A DNA stretch of 48,717 nt from Planctomycetota bacterium (GTDB taxonomy: Bacteria > Planctomycetota > Phycisphaerae > Sedimentisphaerales > Anaerobacaceae). Made by a program: the position numbers and the translations under genes. The stretch covers positions 1-48,717 of the forward strand of contig JALORE010000007.1 in NCBI GenBank assembly GCA_025459125.1. The letters are read 5' to 3'. The notes below the pieces were generated by a model. It saw nothing but the letters and a program-made list of their open reading frames with translations, ran no database searches and was not told where the DNA came from. Below, piece by piece: positions 34,700 through 43,700 of the stretch (positions are counted from its first letter, which is position 1; each line of letters begins with the position of its first letter).

Positions 34700-35917
34700 C
34701 TAAGCAATCGCTTGGTTAATCTCAAAGATCGGAAGCAACATCGCCAACACGATGAAGCCGACGATTACGCCCAGAACCAGAATCAACAGAGGCTCCAACA
34801 GCGACGTCAATGTGCCCAAGCGGGCCTCCACATCGCCCTCCAGCAAATCAGCGATCCGGGCGAGCCCGTCCTCGACGGTCCCGCTCTGTTCCCCGATGGC
34901 GATCATGCTGACCACCAGCGGCGGGAAGTATCCGCTTTGGCCAAGGGATTCCGCGATCGTCGCACCGTGGCTGACCGCTTCCCGGGCGTCCGCCGCGGCC
35001 TGCCGGATCATGACATTGCCGGCCACGTGCTCCGACAGCCGCAGCGCCTCGACAATCGTGACGCCGCTGGCCAGCAGGACACCCAGCGTACGAGAGAAGC
35101 GGGACAGCGTCACCTTGAGCATCACGTCGCCAAACAGCGGGCAACGCAGCTGGAAGCGATCCCAGAACTTGCGGCCCGCCGGGGTTCGTACCGCGTACAC
35201 GCCGGCGGCCGCCAGGCCCACCAGGCCGATCACGAAGACCCACAGATAACGCGCCGCCACATCGCTCGTCTGGATCAATACGATCGTGGGCCACGGCAAT
35301 CGCATCTTCATTTCCAGGAAGAGCTTGGTTACGCTGGGCAACACGAAACTCAAGATGAAGACCACCACACAAGAGCCCACCACCACCATGAAGATGGGAT
35401 ACGCCAGGGCGCTCTTGACTTTGTTCATCAACTTGGCGCGTCGCTCGAACAGGTCCGCCAGTTGGGTCAGCACGTTCTCCAGGGTTCCGGCCGCCTCGGC
35501 CGCCTCCACCATGCTGACATAGACCGGGGGAAACACCGACGGATGATCCGCCAGGGCCTGCGCCAGGGCGGCGCCCTCGTTGACCCGGTCTCGCACCTGG
35601 GCAAAGATCCGGCCCAGGCGGTTGTCGCCCAACTGCTGCACGAGAGCCGACAACGCCCCCACCAGGGGCATGCCGGCCAGCAGGATGACCGACAACTGGC
35701 GGGTGGCGGTGGAGAGGTCGCGTACACTGATCCGGCCGGTTCGCCAGCGCCGCGGGGTGGCTTCGCTCTGCGTCTCGGACGGCCGCTCGACCAGGTCGCG
35801 GATATGGAGGCCGGCCGCGCGCAGCCGCCGGCGGGCCTCGCCCAGCGACGGCGCATCCACCACGCCGCGGGACTCGCGACCCGTGTTGTTCACCTGGGTG
35901 TATTCAAACAGCGCCAT
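34700..35917 (-). CDS. gspF: Type II secretion inner-membrane platform GspF
   Basis: A 405-residue GspF. It opens ALFEYTQVNNTGRESRGVVDA, the standard GspF start. Two GspF repeats follow: LSVILLAGMPLVGALSAL with the first cytoplasmic domain, and FSRTLGVLLASGVTIVEALRL with the second. Three TM segments are clear (YPIFMVVVGSCVVVFILSF, YLWVFVIGLVGLAAAGVY, LILVLGVIVGFIVLAMLLPI). It anchors the GspE motor. The stop overlaps the gspG ribosome site. Confidence 0.95.
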   Translation of the reverse strand: MALFEYTQVNNTGRESRGVVDAPSLGEARRRLRAAGLHIRDLVERPSETQSEATPRRWRTGRISVRDLSTATRQLSVILLAGMPLVGALSALVQQLGDNRLGRIFAQVRDRVNEGAALAQALADHPSVFPPVYVSMVEAAEAAGTLENVLTQLADLFERRAKLMNKVKSALAYPIFMVVVGSCVVVFILSFVLPSVTKLFLEMKMRLPWPTIVLIQTSDVAARYLWVFVIGLVGLAAAGVYAVRTPAGRKFWDRFQLRCPLFGDVMLKVTLSRFSRTLGVLLASGVTIVEALRLSEHVAGNVMIRQAAADAREAVSHGATIAESLGQSGYFPPLVVSMIAIGEQSGTVEDGLARIADLLEGDVEARLGTLTSLLEPLLILVLGVIVGFIVLAMLLPIFEINQAIA

Positions 35918-35932
35918 GACCTCGGCTTACCT

Positions 35933-37612
35933 CTAGCCTTCCGACGTATCGTCCTGTGTCACCCGGAAGACCTCCTCCCGGGTCGTCACGCCGTGGGCCA
36001 CCTTGCACAAACCGTCGTCGCGCAACGTGCACAGGCCCTTGCGGAGCCCGGCCTGCTTGATGGCATGGGCCCGCGCATTGGTCTGAATCAACTCTCGAAT
36101 CTCATCGTCCAGGACCAGCAACTCGAAAATGCCGGTGCGGCCCCGGTAGCCCGTACCGCTGCAGTTCGGGCACGGGTCAGTGCCCGGGTCCAACGGGGCC
36201 CCGGCGTCCGGGGACGGCGACTCCGCCACCGCACGCCGGCACTGGGAGCACACCCGCCGCACCAGTCGCTGCGCCATAATAGCCAGCACGGAAGACGAAA
36301 CCAGGTACGGCTCGATCCCCATATCGGTCAGCCGGGTAATGGCGCTGGCGGCATCGTTCGTGTGCAGCGTGCTGAAAACAAGGTGGCCCGTCAGCGCGGC
36401 CTGGATCGCGATCCGGGCCGTCTCCAGGTCCCGGATCTCCCCGATCATGATGATATCGGGGTCCTGCCGGAGAATGTGACGCAGGCAGGCGGCAAACGTC
36501 AGGCCGATCTTCGGCAGAACCTGGGTCTGGCTCACGCCGGCCAGGCGATACTCGATCGGGTCCTCCACGGTCATGATGTTCTGGCGATCGCCGTTGAGCT
36601 CCGAGATCGCGCCGTAGAGCGTCGTGGTCTTGCCGCTGCCGGTGGGACCGGTCAGCAGGATGATGCCGTGCGGCCGGGAGATGAGCTTGCGGAACTGCGT
36701 CTCCGTCCGCGGTTCAAAGCCGAGTTGCTCCAGCCCGAAACGGGCGCCCGAGTCGTCCAACAGGCGCAATACGACGCGCTCGCCCCAGGCGGTGGGGATC
36801 GTCGAGACGCGTAAGTCGAGCTCCCGATCCCCGATCTTGATGCGGCTGCGTCCGTCCTGGGGCAGGCGGCGCTCCGCAATATTCAGCCGGGCCATGATCT
36901 TCAGCCGCGACACGACGGCCGCGTAGTACTGCGTCGCCAGCGTCGAGCGCGTGTACAATACGCCATCGATCCGGAACCGCACCTTCACATCGCGTTCATA
37001 GGGCTCGATGTGGATGTCGCTCGCGCGGGACTGGCTGGCCTGGAAGAGGAAAGCGTTGACCAGCTTGATGATCGGCGCCCCTTTCGAGAGATCCAGCAGG
37101 TCCTCAGTGTGGGTTTCGCTGCCCGCTTGGCGCAGCCGGCCGTCGGCCGACAGCTCCGTCTCCGCCGTCGCATCGCCTTCGTGGTAGTAGTACTGGCTCA
37201 GCCCGGACTCGATGACCGGCCGCGGCGACAGCACCCGGTCACAGGGCTGCCCGATCGTGTTGAGCACCGCGTCAATCGCCAGGACATCCGTCGGATCGGC
37301 GACAGCCAGGCTCAGCCGGCCGGACTCCGGGCGAAAGGGGAGAATGCCATGCTTGCGGAAGAACTCGATCGGCAGATGCTCGAGCAGATCCCCCCCCACC
37401 GCGGCCGCCGGGATCTCCTCCACGTAGGGGAAGCCCCATTGCTCGGCCAGAGCCTTGTGGACGTCGACCTCGGTCACGCGTCCCCGCTCGACCAGGATCT
37501 GGCCGATCCGCCGCTGGGGCGCCTGTTGCTGCTGGTAGGAAAGCGCTTCCGCCAGGTCCTCCGGCGACAGCGAGGTCCGATCCACCAGGATTTGTCCGAG
37601 CAAGGGAATCAT
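35933..37612 (-). CDS. gspE: Type II secretion ATPase GspE
   Basis: A 559-residue secretion ATPase. The N-terminal GspE-N domain (GQILVERGRVTEVDVHKALAEQ) precedes the RecA-like motor. Walker A is GPTGSGKTTTLYGAI, the Asp box MTVEDPIEY, and Walker B DIIMIGEIRDLETA. The tetracysteine zinc motif has CSQC and CPNC separated by about 25 residues. Arg fingers lie in RILEERRLPQDGRSRIK-like RLPQDGR. GspE powers the pseudopilus. It is placed between gspD and gspF. Confidence 0.96.
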   Translation of the reverse strand: MIPLLGQILVDRTSLSPEDLAEALSYQQQQAPQRRIGQILVERGRVTEVDVHKALAEQWGFPYVEEIPAAAVGGDLLEHLPIEFFRKHGILPFRPESGRLSLAVADPTDVLAIDAVLNTIGQPCDRVLSPRPVIESGLSQYYYHEGDATAETELSADGRLRQAGSETHTEDLLDLSKGAPIIKLVNAFLFQASQSRASDIHIEPYERDVKVRFRIDGVLYTRSTLATQYYAAVVSRLKIMARLNIAERRLPQDGRSRIKIGDRELDLRVSTIPTAWGERVVLRLLDDSGARFGLEQLGFEPRTETQFRKLISRPHGIILLTGPTGSGKTTTLYGAISELNGDRQNIMTVEDPIEYRLAGVSQTQVLPKIGLTFAACLRHILRQDPDIIMIGEIRDLETARIAIQAALTGHLVFSTLHTNDAASAITRLTDMGIEPYLVSSSVLAIMAQRLVRRVCSQCRRAVAESPSPDAGAPLDPGTDPCPNCSGTGYRGRTGIFELLVLDDEIRELIQTNARAHAIKQAGLRKGLCTLRDDGLCKVAHGVTTREEVFRVTQDDTSEG

Positions 37613-37666
37613 AAGGACTGCCCCACCAGGAGAAGAACGGGTGATTGGGGCGCGGCATGCTGGCGG

Positions 37667-39631
37667 TCAGCGTTTCGAGCCGGAGGTTTCATGCGTGTTC
37701 TGCTCCTGTCGCTTGCGCTCGCTCATCTGGTCCAGGCTGTTGCCGTCGGCCAGCACGTGCGGCGTGATGAACAGCAGGAGATTGGTCTTCTGCAGACGCG
37801 TGCTCTGGGATCGGAACAGGGCGCCCACGAGCGGCAGATCCCCCAGGAGCGGCACCTTCTTCTGCACGTTCTCCTTGTCGTCTCTCATCAGGCCGCCCAG
37901 GACCACGGTCGAGCCGCTCGTGATCGCGATCACCGTTTTGGCCTCCCGTTTGGCGGTCGTGGGCGTCTGGCTGTCGGTGACGGTGGTGCCTTGAATGAGC
38001 TTGCTGAACGTGGCTTCAATCGCCATCCGCACCAGGGTGCCGCTGACGTGCGGCCGCACCTTCAGGATGATGCCGACGTCCTTGAAATCGAAGGTGCGGA
38101 TCGCCGTCGGCGTCGCCGGATCGAATTCCGTGACGCGGGACTGGCTCACGTACGGCACGTTGTCCGCCACCGTGATCGTGGCCTCCTGGTGATTCGAAGT
38201 CAGCACGTGGGGCGTGGAGAGAATATTCACAGCGGAGTTAGTCTCCAGCGCCTTGAGGATCGCGCCGATCTGCGGCTTGCCATCCACCTCTTTCCAGAGC
38301 CCCACACCCACGCCCTGCAGATCGCCCGAGGCGGCTTCCACGCGCGGCCCGAGATTGGTCGCCGCGAAACCCCGGACGCTGCCGGCCACCGCCTGATCGA
38401 GGGTGGCCCAGTCGAAACCCAGCTCCTTCAACACGTTGTCGCTGGCTTCAATGATCTGGAACTCGACCAGCACCTGCTCGCGCACGATGTCCAGCTTCTT
38501 GACCATTTCCTCGACGAGCTGATAATCCTGCGGCGACGACACGACAATCAGGGAGTTGGTGCTCTCATCCGAGGTGATCTGAAAGAGGCTGGAGCGCTCC
38601 GTGCTCACACCGGCCGTGATTTTCCCCAGTGCGGTCGAGACCGCTTTTTCGAGTTCTTTGGCCTCCGCGTGTTCCAGGTAGATCACGTGAATGTTGCTCG
38701 CCTCCAGGGGACGCTCCACATCCAGGCGGGTAATGATCTCTTTGACCAGTACCACTTCCTCCGGACGCGAGACGACGACGACGGAATTCGTCCGCTCATC
38801 GGGCAGAATCCGCATCGGCGCGGCGGCGGCGGCTTCCTGGGCGGGGGTCCCGGGACGACGCGTACGCGCTGGGCCGGTGTTCCGCTGCAGGATCTGCGTC
38901 ACGCATTCACACGTCTTGCTCGCGGAGGCGTACTTGAGCGGGATGACTTCGATGCTGTCCTGCGGTCCTTCGATATCCAGGCCCCGGACGATGGTCGCCA
39001 CCCGGTGCACGGACGCCGAGGAGTCCGTGAGAATGATCGTATTCGTTTCCGGAAAGGCCACTACCTGGCCTCCGGTCGAGATCAGCGTCGAGATGACCGT
39101 GCTCACCTGCGTCACGTCGGCGTGCCGCAGTGGGAGGATCTGCGTGACCAGGCTGTCGTTGACCGGGATCGCGTCGGGATCGCACCCGATGCGGATCGGC
39201 ACGTTGCTCTTGACGCCCTCCGCGCGCGGCACGATCTTGACCAGGCTGCCCACGGGGACGGCGGCAAAACCTTTCGTCTGGAGCACCGACTCAAACACCT
39301 GGTAGACCTCCCCGAGCCGGATCTTCGTGGGGGAGATCAGCGTGACCGTCCCCTGGATCTTGTCATCCACGAGGAAGTTGATGCCGGTGAGCTGCCCTAC
39401 CGTCTTGATGAAGATGCGGATGTCCGCCTGGTTGAAATCCAGGGCGATGAGCCGATCCGCCGCCCCCGGCTCTTTGAGGAAGGGCATTTCGATGACGGGT
39501 TGTCGCGGGAGAGAGTTGCCGGCGGGTGCGGCCGCCCAGACGTACGCCGCGGCAGCCAACACCACGGTCAGAATACCACCACAGAGGGTCTTCGCCCCAC
39601 GCCTGATCGTGGCCGCCTTCGATGTGTTCAC
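37667..39631 (-). CDS. gspD: Type II secretion secretin GspD
   Basis: A 654-residue outer-membrane secretin. A signal sequence (LTVVLAAAAYVWA) is followed by N0 (LDFNQADIRIFIKTVGQLTG), N1-N3 repeats (LRHADVTQVSTVISTLIS; YASASKTCECVTQIL; LEHAEAKELEKAVSTAL) and the secretin barrel (VNILSTPHVLTSNHQEATITV; VVLGGLMRDDKENVQKKVP; LLFITPHVL). GTG at 39631 has AAAGG upstream. A C-terminal S-domain is short or absent. It forms the outer-membrane channel. No pilotin is recognised nearby. Confidence 0.95.
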   Translation of the reverse strand: MNTSKAATIRRGAKTLCGGILTVVLAAAAYVWAAAPAGNSLPRQPVIEMPFLKEPGAADRLIALDFNQADIRIFIKTVGQLTGINFLVDDKIQGTVTLISPTKIRLGEVYQVFESVLQTKGFAAVPVGSLVKIVPRAEGVKSNVPIRIGCDPDAIPVNDSLVTQILPLRHADVTQVSTVISTLISTGGQVVAFPETNTIILTDSSASVHRVATIVRGLDIEGPQDSIEVIPLKYASASKTCECVTQILQRNTGPARTRRPGTPAQEAAAAAPMRILPDERTNSVVVVSRPEEVVLVKEIITRLDVERPLEASNIHVIYLEHAEAKELEKAVSTALGKITAGVSTERSSLFQITSDESTNSLIVVSSPQDYQLVEEMVKKLDIVREQVLVEFQIIEASDNVLKELGFDWATLDQAVAGSVRGFAATNLGPRVEAASGDLQGVGVGLWKEVDGKPQIGAILKALETNSAVNILSTPHVLTSNHQEATITVADNVPYVSQSRVTEFDPATPTAIRTFDFKDVGIILKVRPHVSGTLVRMAIEATFSKLIQGTTVTDSQTPTTAKREAKTVIAITSGSTVVLGGLMRDDKENVQKKVPLLGDLPLVGALFRSQSTRLQKTNLLLFITPHVLADGNSLDQMSERKRQEQNTHETSGSKR

Positions 39632-39655
39632 GGCGCTAACCTTTGCACAGATGAA

Positions 39656-40579
39656 TTACCATGAGCCCCTGCGGAAAGTCATCGATCTGTTTTCCTGACC
39701 TCTCCGGATCTGCACCCGCGCGGAACCCAGATTCCGGGCCTTCTTCATCACCTGTACTGCCTTCGCCTGATCGGGAACGGGATGCCCGTTGACGCTCTGA
39801 ATCACGTCCCCGTCTTTCAGCCCCACGAGCGGCGCCAGGGGGGATGCCCCCACACCGGAGATGGCCAGACCGTCCGGCTTGCCGTCGATCTCGTGCGGCG
39901 ACAATTTCATGTTCCGCAGGAACTGCGTAGCCTGGCTGCGGCTCGCGGCGGACGCCCGGGTATTGATCTGCCGTTCCGTGTCGGAAGCGACCCGGACCAC
40001 TTCGGCTGCGGACGTCGCCCCCGGCGCCGGCGCGGCGGCCTCGGCAACCACCGGCGCCACGGCCAGACCGTTCCCGCCGAAGGCGAGTTCCAGCGTCTGG
40101 CGCACCCCACCGTTCAGGACGACCACCCGGCTCGGCTCGATGCGATCGAGGCGCACGTCCCCGATAACATCGCCGACCCGGTAGACATCCTGGCTCTTGG
40201 CGGTGGGATTCTCGATCACCGCGTACGAGGCTCCGCCGGGATCGACCACCGTCCCCAGGAGCCGCAGCGATACCTCCCGCTTCGGCTGGGGTTTGGGTTG
40301 CACCGGTGCCGCCTTCTGCGCCTGGCCGGCTTCCGCGACCGCCGCCTGCCGCACGCGGAAGATGTCCCGCCCCAGAATCAGCTTCGAATCCACCGGCTCG
40401 CGCGGTCGGCTTTCCCGCGTTGCGAGCGTGCTGACACCTTCGTCGCCCGGCGTGACGGACACGGCCTCTCGGGCAGACCACGTCGGCAGCACCGAAGCCG
40501 CGATGGCGAACAATACCACCGCCAGCAGGACGAGATTCAACACCCAGACGAATCTACTGAGTACCGCGACATACCGCAT
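39656..40579 (-). CDS. gspC: Type II secretion coupling protein GspC
   Basis: A 307-residue protein. A TM helix (VWVLNLVLLAVVLFAIAAS) is followed by an HR domain (SLRLLGTVVDPGGASYAVIE; VYRVGDVIGDVRLDRIEPS) and a C-terminal PDZ-like domain (VGLKDGDVIQSVNGHPVPDQ). GspC links the platform to the secretin. It leads the operon. A good promoter-like pair ends 10 bp before the ATG, and no ribosome site is visible. Confidence 0.92.
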   Translation of the reverse strand: MRYVAVLSRFVWVLNLVLLAVVLFAIAASVLPTWSAREAVSVTPGDEGVSTLATRESRPREPVDSKLILGRDIFRVRQAAVAEAGQAQKAAPVQPKPQPKREVSLRLLGTVVDPGGASYAVIENPTAKSQDVYRVGDVIGDVRLDRIEPSRVVVLNGGVRQTLELAFGGNGLAVAPVVAEAAAPAPGATSAAEVVRVASDTERQINTRASAASRSQATQFLRNMKLSPHEIDGKPDGLAISGVGASPLAPLVGLKDGDVIQSVNGHPVPDQAKAVQVMKKARNLGSARVQIRRGQENRSMTFRRGSW

Positions 40580-40588
40580 AACGACCCG

Positions 40589-40617
40589 ATTCTAACAAAG
40601 AGTTACCCAAAGATCAA
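40589..40617 (-). promoter_or_regulatory. Candidate promoter of the type II secretion operon
   Basis: On the minus strand TTGATC and TAGAAT are separated by exactly 17 bp, close to sigma70 consensus. The expected transcription start (about 40582-40583) is only 3-4 nt before the gspC ATG at 40579, so the transcript would be leaderless or nearly so. This agrees with the absence of a Shine-Dalgarno site. Confidence 0.55.
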
Positions 40618-40678
40618 CCCGGGCACAAACGTAAGGCCGACCACGGCCATCGAGACACACACGACTTCCGCCAAAAGC

Positions 40679-40735
40679 CAGGTGTGTGGCCCCGGCCTCG
40701 AACAAACCGTCTCAAGGTCATGAGCCACACACCTG
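40679..40735. repeat. 12-bp inverted repeat between giant protein gene and gspC
   Basis: CAGGTGTGTGGC (40679-40690) and GCCACACACCTG (40724-40735) are exact inverses with a 33-nt spacer. On the minus strand the second arm is followed by GCTTTTGG. It lies after the stop of the giant CTERM gene and before the gspC promoter, so it may separate the two transcription units. The large loop makes it a weak terminator candidate. Confidence 0.5.
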
Positions 40736-40777
40736 CTCCTGTCGCACGTGCAGACGCTGAGGATTCTGCCGTACCGC

Positions 40778-43700
40778 TTACCGCCCGCCGAGGCCCGACC
40801 GGCGCCGCAGGCGATCGACACAAGAGATCGCCCCCAGCACCAGGACGTAGGCCGCAAACGGCAGACTGTACTCGATCGGATTGCCGCAGCTCCAGGGAGC
40901 CAACGCGCAGCCGCCGCCGTCGTCGCCTCCCCAAATCGTGTCATCGCCTCCCTGTGCCGATTGACCGGGGACAACGCCGCCGACCCCGAAGATGCTGAAG
41001 TGGTCCACGTCGACTACGAGATACGCGCCGCCGGCGCCGTTGACCTTCTTGGCCGGGTTGTGGATGCCGTCCTCCGTCCAGGCTCCCTGATCCAGGTCGT
41101 AGAAGTACACCTTATAGGGGTTGCGTACCGGCGCATCCGCGGCCAACGGGATCTTGATCGTCACGGGCTGGGAGAACGGGGGAATGCCGCCGGGCCCAAA
41201 ATCGTAATACGCGCCGAACCCACCCTGCGGCGGCAGCATCCCGGGCAGCGGGCGCACCTCGGACACCGAGATATCATTGGCATCGATACCGGCCGGCAAG
41301 GCGCCGGCGGGGATTCGGACTCCGAGGTTGGTTTGCGCCGGGAGCCGTACCGTGGCCGCGCCGTTCGGGTCCGGAACCACCGTGTTGTCCAGCGGCGGTT
41401 CCAGAGCGATCGTGCCGGCGAAGTAGATATCGTTGCTGCCGCCCCGGTCATCCACCCACACAAGGTACGGATCGCCCGCCTTGTCGATCCCGATCGCAGG
41501 CTTGGTCTGCGTGTTGTTGCCCCGGTCGTCATTGACGAGAAGATTGACGCCAAAGGGCGAGCCGCTCTCCGCGAAGTAGATGTCCGTATCTCGGGGATTC
41601 TCGACGGTCACATCCCGTCCATCTTCCCAGGAGGCATACACCCGATCGCTGTTATTGACGGCGCGCGCCGCGACGGTCGGCATCCGGTGAACCGTGTCGG
41701 GTTCCCCGTCGTCAATGATGCTCGTCCCTGTGAACGGGAATACGTCGCCGCGATCGTTCGCATACTGGATATCGCCCTGTCCGCCCGTACCACTCACCCA
41801 GGCCAGATGCATGTCCGCGGCGGCCGCGCCGGCCGGGCCGAACTGGTTGCCTGCCGCACTGACCAACCGCCGGTTCGTCCAAGGCACGTTGTCATCCGAG
41901 CTGGCACCATAGAGATCGGTTCCCGTTGTGCCGGCGTTCCGCGCGTCGGTCCAGACCACGAAAACGGTGCCATTCGGATCGACCGCCACGCCCGGCTCCC
42001 GGGCATCCACCGCGCTCTGGTCGGTAATCTGCCTTTCCGTCCAGGTGCCGCCCTGATTCGTGGAAGTTGCCATCCAGATCTGGGACTGCGCGGCGCGGTA
42101 ATCTTCCCAGACCACGTAGTAGATGGGACTCGCATTCGTTCCGCCGGCGGCCATTGCCGGCAGCTTCTGATCGCTCGTGTTGTTCGGATCGCCAACGTTG
42201 ACCTTGACCGGCTGCGACCAGGAAGCTCCGCCGGGTCGGAAGGAAGACAGGTAGATATCCCACCGCCCGTTGGCGCCCTGTTGCTGCCAGACCGCATGGG
42301 CCACACTGTTGGGATCCACCGCGACCGCCGGATTGCTCTTGTTACTCCGATCCGCGGCGACAATCGGAGCGCTCGCCTGGAATGTCGATGCGCCGAAGGG
42401 CAACCTGCCGGCATAGATATCCGTCTGGCCCGCGGCCGCCGTCTGATCCCAGACGACCCAGATGTCGCCCTCCGCATCCCGGGCGGTGGCAGGGTTGTCC
42501 AAGGTGAGGCCACCCGCCGTGCTGTTCACGCGACTGTTCTTGCTGAAGTTACGGACGGACGTCGTGAACGAGTACGGGAACGAAGTCTCGTTGCCGTTCT
42601 CATCGGCGGCCTCCACGACGACCTGCACCGTCTCCTGGTTGGCAAACTGCACCGTGGCGGAAAATTGGAACCGAAAGACGTAGGTCGAGGTGCCGGTACG
42701 GGTACAAATCCCCTTGATCCGGCTGTTGGCCGCGGCGGTGGAGTCATACGTCGCCTGGCCGCCCTCGTAGACGAGGTCCCCGGCGATGCGAATCCGCGCG
42801 GTATCGAGGTCCACGCCGCTGCGGTCCATCATCTGCAGTTTCACCATCGTCCGCACAGGTACACCCGTGGCATTCGCTGCGGGGAAGATCGGCGTAACGG
42901 TGGGACCTTGCTTGTCCCGCACCGTCGTGATTTCCGCCGCGGCCGGGACCGACTCGGTCTCATCGCAGTCGATCGTCAGCGTAGCGTTGGTGACCGTGCC
43001 GCCGTCCGCCAGGCTGCTGTCCAGGGTGACGGCGAAGCCAACCGTGCCCTGGCCGCCCGCCGCCAGCGGGCCAATGGTCCACGTGATCGTCCGAGCCGTC
43101 GCATTGTAGACTCCGCCGTCCGTGATGGAAGCCTGATTGACAACGACGTGCTCCGGCAGGGTCTCGATGATCACCGTATCGGTGGCATTGCCCAGACCGA
43201 TGTTCTCGTAGGTGATCGTGTAATCGACCGTGGCATTGGGGTCCACAGCCGTGTCCGGACCCGCCTTCGCGATGCGCAGCACGGGCGGGGCCGTCACTTC
43301 GAATTCGGCGCTGTCGGCCGGCGTCAGCGCGCCCGACGTGGCCGTCAGGTGGAATTGGCCGGGGAAAGTACCGGGTGCACCCACCTTCAGATTGCCGAAC
43401 GTGGCCACGCCCACCGCGGCGTTGACGAGGGTCGTGCTGTCCACGAGCGTCCCCGCGCCTGCCAGCACTACGTTCACGGCATCAGTCGCAGCCGTCGCGC
43501 GGTTGCCGAATTGGTCCAGCAGTTCAACCTGGGGATGCGGCGTAAGCGTGGTCGTAGCGACGTTTCCGGTGGGAGCGGGAGAAACGACAAAGCGCAGACT
43601 CGCCGGAGAGGCCGGTGTGATGCGAAAGCCACTGCTTTCCACCGAGCCGTTGATACCCACTGCGGTAGCCGCCAGCGTGTAATTGGACGTGCTGGCCTTA

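Noticed and set aside
37010-39664. An 884-codon open plus-strand frame
   Set aside because: It lies antisense to gspE and gspD, whose motifs are unmistakable; the translation has no motif of its own.
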